Below, piece after piece: positions 58,429 to 64,000 of a DNA stretch of 64,000 bases. The DNA is from Effrenium voratum. Its lineage: Eukaryota > Sar > Dinophyceae > Suessiales > Symbiodiniaceae. Made by a program: the position numbers and the translations under genes. The notes under the pieces are model-generated. The model was not told where the DNA came from. It ran no database searches and was given only the letters and a program-made list of their open reading frames with translations. Position 1 is the stretch's first letter, and each line of letters opens with the position of its first letter. The stretch covers positions 242,677 through 306,676 of the forward strand of contig CAUJNA010003739.1 in assembly GCA_963377175.1 (NCBI GenBank), written 5' to 3'.

Positions 58429-61259
58429 CGTTACGGGCACTGTGCAGACTGTGCATAAGCCTTTTGAAATTCGTAGCGCTGAGCGAAGAGCTCCTGATTA
58501 CCGTGCATCAGACACGTGACACGACTCATCCAGCTCCAAGTCATCAAAATCAATCATAGCTTTTACCACATGATGTGTTGCATGGTATCATTCAATTGGA
58601 ATAGATACAAATAATGGATATATTCGATAGTTGGTTTGTATTCTTTGCAAATCGGTGCGCGCGCGCACCCTGCGTGCGCCTTTAAGCCGTCACACTGGTA
58701 CTCTTGCATATATCTCCCAGCACGGGGCTGGACCGCTCGTAAGTCCCTCAAACTTGAGCAAGACTTGGGCCTATAGAGCTCTCTCAATACAAGCAGCTTG
58801 GACCACTATTCTAGGGGTTGGTTCCCCATTCTTTTCAACCATTGTTCTTTGCAAAAACTGGCAGTTTCCCCGCTTTTTTATTATTGGTTTCCTGAACAGA
58901 AGGATCCTGGAAAGAATGGGGAAGGTACCCCAAAAACTATGCCACATGAGGTGGAAGTTTTTAGCTTTCTTACCGAAGATGACGAACCTCAAAGACTGGA
59001 TGATTATGGTGGCTGATGCCTCGCACGAAACATGACCAGATTAAGTGGGTTCGAAGCAGTACCCAATTGTGGGTCGCCAGATGTTGTGATGTGGTTCATT
59101 TGGTTAGTTTTTCTTTGATTGGGGAGTTGGTAGAGTTGAAACTTGAGATTCCCACTTTCTCAATTAGACAATTTGTGGTGGCATTCTTGCTTGTGTGTGT
59201 TTAGATTGTAAGTAACTCCTGGGCACTCCTTGGATACATGTTGATCATGTCCGAACCGTGATCTATATGCAAAGACCATTTCCTGTCTCATTCCTGTTGG
59301 ACAGTTGGATCATGCAGATCTAATCCAGCTCAAAAATTGAAGCTTTTGACAGTGCAAAGGTCCACGGGCGGTGAATATGAGGAAGTGTTCTTGGGGTGTC
59401 AGGCAGTTGAGTACTTTCAAGACCCTCAACATCAGATGCTTGCACACCATCGGTGAAACCAGGCCAGGTGCAAGGATTGTGGCAGAGTTCCCTTGCAAAC
59501 AAGATGCGAGCGTCAGACTTTAGAGTCTTAGAGCTGCTTCTCCACTTCCTGTTGTAGCTGAGTCTCTTGGATTTGGATGCCAAACTTTAGCTGGACTTGT
59601 TTGGTTTCACAGCACCCTTCACATCTTGTTAACAGGGCAGCTGACCACATCATTCGGATGTTCGAAGTACCAGCTGCTTGACCCAGTTTCGAGAACCATT
59701 CCCATAGCCATGCCTGTCGAACTTCACTCCCTCTCTTGGCTTCCTTGTAGATCGAGCTGCACCGCTGCCAAGATGACACTGCTTGACATGTTCTACTTGC
59801 GTCGCATTAATGTGATATTGACCATCGGGACTGTCTCCAGCATGGCAGGCTTTCACAAGCTATCATACTTGTTGGATGTTTCGTGGCATTGGTGCTGACC
59901 CTGAAGCAACCGCTTGGGCTGGCCGAAGGATCCATGGCGGCTTACTCCAAGGAGGAGGTCTTAGCACAGCTGCCCCCCACTCTGGCAGAGAGCACGATGC
60001 ATCGCTGAGAGCGCAAGCTGATTCTCGGAGGCGGAATGCAGATTTGTGTGCCGCGTGGGCAGTTGCAAGTTGATGTTTCGAATCAAATGATTGCATAGAG
60101 ACCAACCAAGAGTGCAAAACCAGTTTGAAAGCTGCATCATTTCTTGCTGAGGGCCATGTCAATCTTGTGTAGATTGTGCGACGACTGGCTGCTTCGTACA
60201 AATGGTACGAGCGCTGGGCTGACGCAGACCAAGTTCAGAGTGTGGAACTGCCGCTCTGGCGGCAGCTGCTGGTCTCAAGCGCGCGGCTAGGCATACACTT
60301 GGAATGTGATCTTTGATGTGGTCAGGGAATTGTGGACATTGCCACCCCAGAAACGAATTCTGCAACGAGTGAGTCAGCGAATTTGTGTCCAGCACGAAGG
60401 TGTGAAACTTGATTCTTGTCGCATTTTTCCTCACGAGTTGTTTACTTGACCAAGAGTTGTCGGCATGGTCAAGTCTTTTTTTTGGTCCTTGCCGAGTGCG
60501 GTACCCCGTTTTAGAGACGCTATGTTCAGTCAAGTAGTTGACGGTCCGGAGTTGCCAGTTCATAGTCGTGGATTAAACGGTTGCCAATTGATGTTTTTTG
60601 CCCTCCGTTCGGGCCAGTGCCAAAAGCGCATTCTTGAGGCCAGGTGGCACAGCCAACAAGCGCTGGCGCCACGGGTTCCAGCTTGAAACCATTCAACGGG
60701 TCAGCCAAGCTATACCTTTAGATCATCAAGTGTTCTCATCAACGTAGTGACACAACTTCTCAAGGGTTCTGAAGGGTAGACTGAAAGCATTCAGTTGTCA
60801 TCAAGAACCAGGTACTGCAACGTTGCCAACATGTTGTCAACTACAAATCACAAAATCCAAATTATAAACCATGTTATGGGTATGTCAGCTCACCTTTGAA
60901 ACTCAGAATAGTTGACATACTGGGACAAGCAGATACGCAGTTCTTGATGACCATAGAACGCAAACCCATGCCCACATGAAAACAACACGTCGGGTCCGTT
61001 GACCTCACACAGGTTCGATCACTCTTCAGCCACCTGTCGGAGCTTCGCAAGTGGGACGGGGAGGGTGATCGCTCCACATCTTTGAGCACCGCCCTGGTCG
61101 CGAGGGTGTTATGTGCGCTATGCGAGACGCGCCACTTTTGGGTACCTGAAGCGGAGCGTTGAGATGGGCAGCTGGGATCTCCGCTTTGGAACCTGGCGCA
61201 TCTTCTCACGGGGCTGCGGCCTTTGCCATGGATGATGCCGATTTGGGGACTCATTGAAC
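58429..61259. other. No gene recognised downstream of the sirtuin
   Basis: Mixed-composition sequence without long open frames, with one family E-like fragment at about 60475-60520. No splice-bounded protein-like stretch stood out. No polyadenylation signal was assigned, and dinoflagellates often lack AATAAA. Confidence 0.45.
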
Positions 61260-64000
61260 ATCAAAGTTGCTGAACAGAATATCGATAACAACATAGATAT
61301 ATAAAAAAAAAAACAGGTGTAAAAATATTATATATGGTACATTAAATACGAATGATGTGTGTTTTATTGAATATGTGTCTTAATATATATATATATATGT
61401 TCTGATCAAGTCTTATATGTATATAAATTAGTATGTATATTGTTACATTCATATATAGATATATATATATATACAAAGACACAAAGAGGGAAAAAAAACG
61501 AGAAAACCAACGATATAAATAAATAATAATGATAAACATGATAATATATTAAATATATCAATAGTTATTGATGATAACAAATATTATCCTATAAACCGGT
61601 GCGGGCTCGAGGTCTCCGCGGCACAAGCTCCCGCCTCTTCGCGCGCCCGGAAGGCTCCGAATTTTTTGGCGAAATTTGGGGGGGTTCTTCGAATCTTCGC
61701 TTAGAGCTCTCGCGGCATAACCGGCCAAATCTTACCGAATTTTGGGTCGCTTCCGGCGACCCGGCTCTCAGACCTCCAGACGTTACCCCCTCAAATTTCC
61801 GCAGAATTTGGCGGCTTTCCGCAAAACATAACAGGTCAAATTTCCGGGAAATTTCGGGACCTGTCCGGTTCGAAATTTCTCGAAAATTTTGGGCCTTGCC
61901 CTCTTGCCCTCTTGCCCTCTTTCTCTCTTTCTCTCTTTCCCTCTTTCCCTCTTCCCTCTTTCCCTCTTTCCCTCTTTCCCTCTTTCTCTCTTTCCCTCTT
62001 TCTCTCTTTCCCTCTTTCCCTCTTTCTCTCTTTCCCTCTTTCCCTCTTTCCCTTTTTCCCTCTTTCTCTCTTTCTTTCTTTCCCTCTTTCTCTCTTTCCC
62101 TCTTTCCCTCTTTCCCTCTTTCCCTCTTTCTCTCTTTCCCTCTCCCTCTTTCCCTCTTTCCCTCTTCCCTCTTTCCCTCTTTCCCTCTTTCCCTCTTTCC
62201 CTCTTTCTCTCTTTCCCTCTTTCTCTCTTTCCCTCTTTCCCTCTTTCTCTCTTTCCTCTTTCCCTTTTTCCCTCTTTCTCTCTTTCTTTCTTTCCCTCTT
62301 TCTCTCTTTCCCTCTTTCCCTCTTTCCCTCTTTCCCTCTTTCCCTCTTTCTCTCTTTCCCTCTCCCTCTTTCCCTCTTTCCCTCTTTCCCTCTTTCCCTC
62401 TTTCCCTCTTTCTCTCTTTCTCTCTTTCCCTCTTTCCCTCTTTCTCTCTTTCTCTCTTTCCCTCTTTCCCTCTTTCCCTCTTTCCCTCTTTCCCTCTTTC
62501 CCTCTTTCCCTCTTTCCCTTGTTCCCTCTTTCCTCTTTTTCTCTTTCCCTCTTTCTCTCTTTCCCTTTTTCCCTCTTTCCCTCTTTCCCTCTTTTCCTCT
62601 TTTCCTCTTTCCCTCTTTCCTCTTTTCCTCTTTCCCTCTTTCCCTCTTTCCCTCTTTCCCTCTTTCTCTCTTTCTCTCTTTCCCTCTTTCCCTCTTTCCC
62701 TCTTTCCCTCCCTCTTCTCCCTCTTTCCCTCTTTCCCTCTTTCCCTCTTTCCCTTTTCCCTCTTTCCCTCTTTCCCTCTTTCCTCTTTCCCTCCCTCTTT
62801 CCCTCTTTCCCTCTTTCCCTCTTTCCCTCTTTCCCTCTTTCCCTCTTTCTCTCTTTCCTCTTTCCCTCTTTCCCTGTTTCCCTCTTTCCTTCTTTCCCTC
62901 TTTCTCTCTGTCTCTCTCTCTCTCTCTCTGTCTCTCTGTGTCTCTCTGTTTGTGTGTCTCTCTGTCTCTCTGTCTCTCTGTCTGTTTCTGTGTCTGTGTC
63001 TGTGTGTTTCTGTCTGTCGGCGTGGTGTTGTTTCTTTGTGTGTTTTTGTTTGTCTGTCTGTTTGTTTTTGTTTGTTTGTATGTTTTTGTTTGTTTGTCTG
63101 TCCTTGTTTGTTTGTTTGTTTGTTTCATTGTTTGTCTGTTTATTTGTTTTGTTTGTTTTGGTTTATCTTTTTGGTTTTAATGTTATTTGCAATGTTTGGA
63201 AGCGTTCTATAAGGCAAATAAAATAATGCGGAGCCTTGAAAAAACAATGCGTATTAAAGGTTAAGATGTTTGTTATCGTCTTTTATAGACAATTTCGAGT
63301 AGTATTTCGGAGATCGAAAGAGATCCGATTTTCTCTCTTTTTCTTTCTTTTGCGGGCCCTGTGTATGTTTGTCGCCGACGGCTATATTTCTCTGAAATTA
63401 GAGAAAAAATAGATAAAAGAGAGAAAAAGAAAGAAAAAGAAAGAGAAAGAAAAAAAGAAAGAGAAAGAAAAAAAGAAAAACAAAAAACATATATTTAAAA
63501 AAAAAAAAAAAAAAAAAGAGAGAGAGAAAGAGAAAAAAAAAAGGAAGAAAATGAGGAAACATATAAGTAAGCGAGCTAAATCAATGGAAAAAAAATTTGG
63601 CAAAACAGAACGAACGAAAATTTTATAAAGCTTAAAAGGGGGAGATGTAGCACGCGGCAACGCGGAAATATTGTATCTTTATGAACCGATCCGTAGAGAA
63701 AAGTATAAACAGATAGAAAAATATAGACAAAAACAAATATTAATAGATATTACTAAATAGATAGATACGGATACGCGGAAATAAACAAAGAAACACAAAA
63801 TAGAGACGAACGATAGACTCGGACACATAGAGACAAATAGAGAAACCGAGACAACCCGACAAATAGAGAGATATAGATAGACAAATAGAGACAGAGAGGC
63901 GCAAACACCAAACAGAAACAAATTGGGATTCACAGAGATACACAAAAATAGACAGAGAAAAACAGATCGGATAAAACCCCGAATTTCCCCGAAATTTAGC
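61260..64000. other. AT-rich tail of different composition
   Basis: From about 61.26 kb the sequence turns AT-rich (long TATATA runs, homopolymeric A and GAAA tracts) with a short GC-richer island at 61600-61880 containing repeated AAATTTC/GAAATTT motifs. No exon with the local AG|G context and none of the A-J repeat families is seen here. The last bases again read CCCCGAAATTT. Confidence 0.7.
61890..63170 (+). repeat. CTCTTTCC (8-bp) polypyrimidine array grading into TCTG/TTTG repeats
   Basis: About 1 kb of CCCTCTTT and CTCTCTTT units, then CTGT/GTTT units to ~63.16 kb. The 422-537 codon open frames in all three + frames and the 430-codon reverse frame (GKEGKRERG) are repeat artefacts. Confidence 0.97.

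Noticed and set aside
61599..63212. 537-codon open frame (and overlapping 422-445 codon frames, plus a 430-codon reverse frame)
   Set aside because: Open only because of the CTCTTTCC polypyrimidine array; all frames are open at once.

Overview
This window reads as nuclear DNA of a dinoflagellate. Three recognisable genes, all on the + strand, are cut into many tiny exons. The inferred introns mostly begin with GC (sometimes GT or GA) and end AG|G. No operon, Shine-Dalgarno or prokaryotic gene layout is visible. The rest is dominated by micro- and minisatellites and by short inverted-repeat elements scattered through introns and intergenic DNA. All exon models were built by eye from reading frame, phase and family motifs; no alignment was run.

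Layout. 1-13.8 kb: repeats, inverted-repeat elements, a 1.6 kb degenerate ACACATTAC array, CAGG and GCGCATCAT arrays, and a few orphan exon-like stretches. 13.84-32.58 kb: one gene of 24 inferred exons for an EF-hand-containing type II NADH dehydrogenase (643 codons plus stop). Its introns hold a TCCTCCCCA array, a 69-bp tandem array and a ~215-bp acidic-coding array. 32.6-50.8 kb: no identified gene, several plausible but anonymous exons, and large simple-sequence blocks (GAGT, TTCC/TCTA, GGTGGGGGT). 52.58-54.70 kb: six exons of a GFA/CENP-V-type zinc protein with its 5' end and stop unassigned. 55.78-58.43 kb: a five-exon class I sirtuin whose zinc-binding cysteines are missing. 58.4-61.3 kb: no gene recognised. 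61.3-64 kb: an abrupt change to AT-rich sequence with a ~1 kb CTCTTTCC array, which could be a separate genomic compartment or an assembly join.

The three genes share strand but no evident pathway. The NADH dehydrogenase would oxidise NADH and reduce quinone at a membrane, probably mitochondrial and probably modulated by calcium. The sirtuin would use NAD+ for deacylation. A link through NAD+/NADH balance is only a speculation.

The most notable observations are the reconstructed 24-exon gene with 15- and 23-nt microexons, the heavy use of GC donors (17 of 23 introns in that gene), the sirtuin without its zinc ribbon, and at least eight families of short repeats, several with terminal inverted repeats, that sit inside introns.
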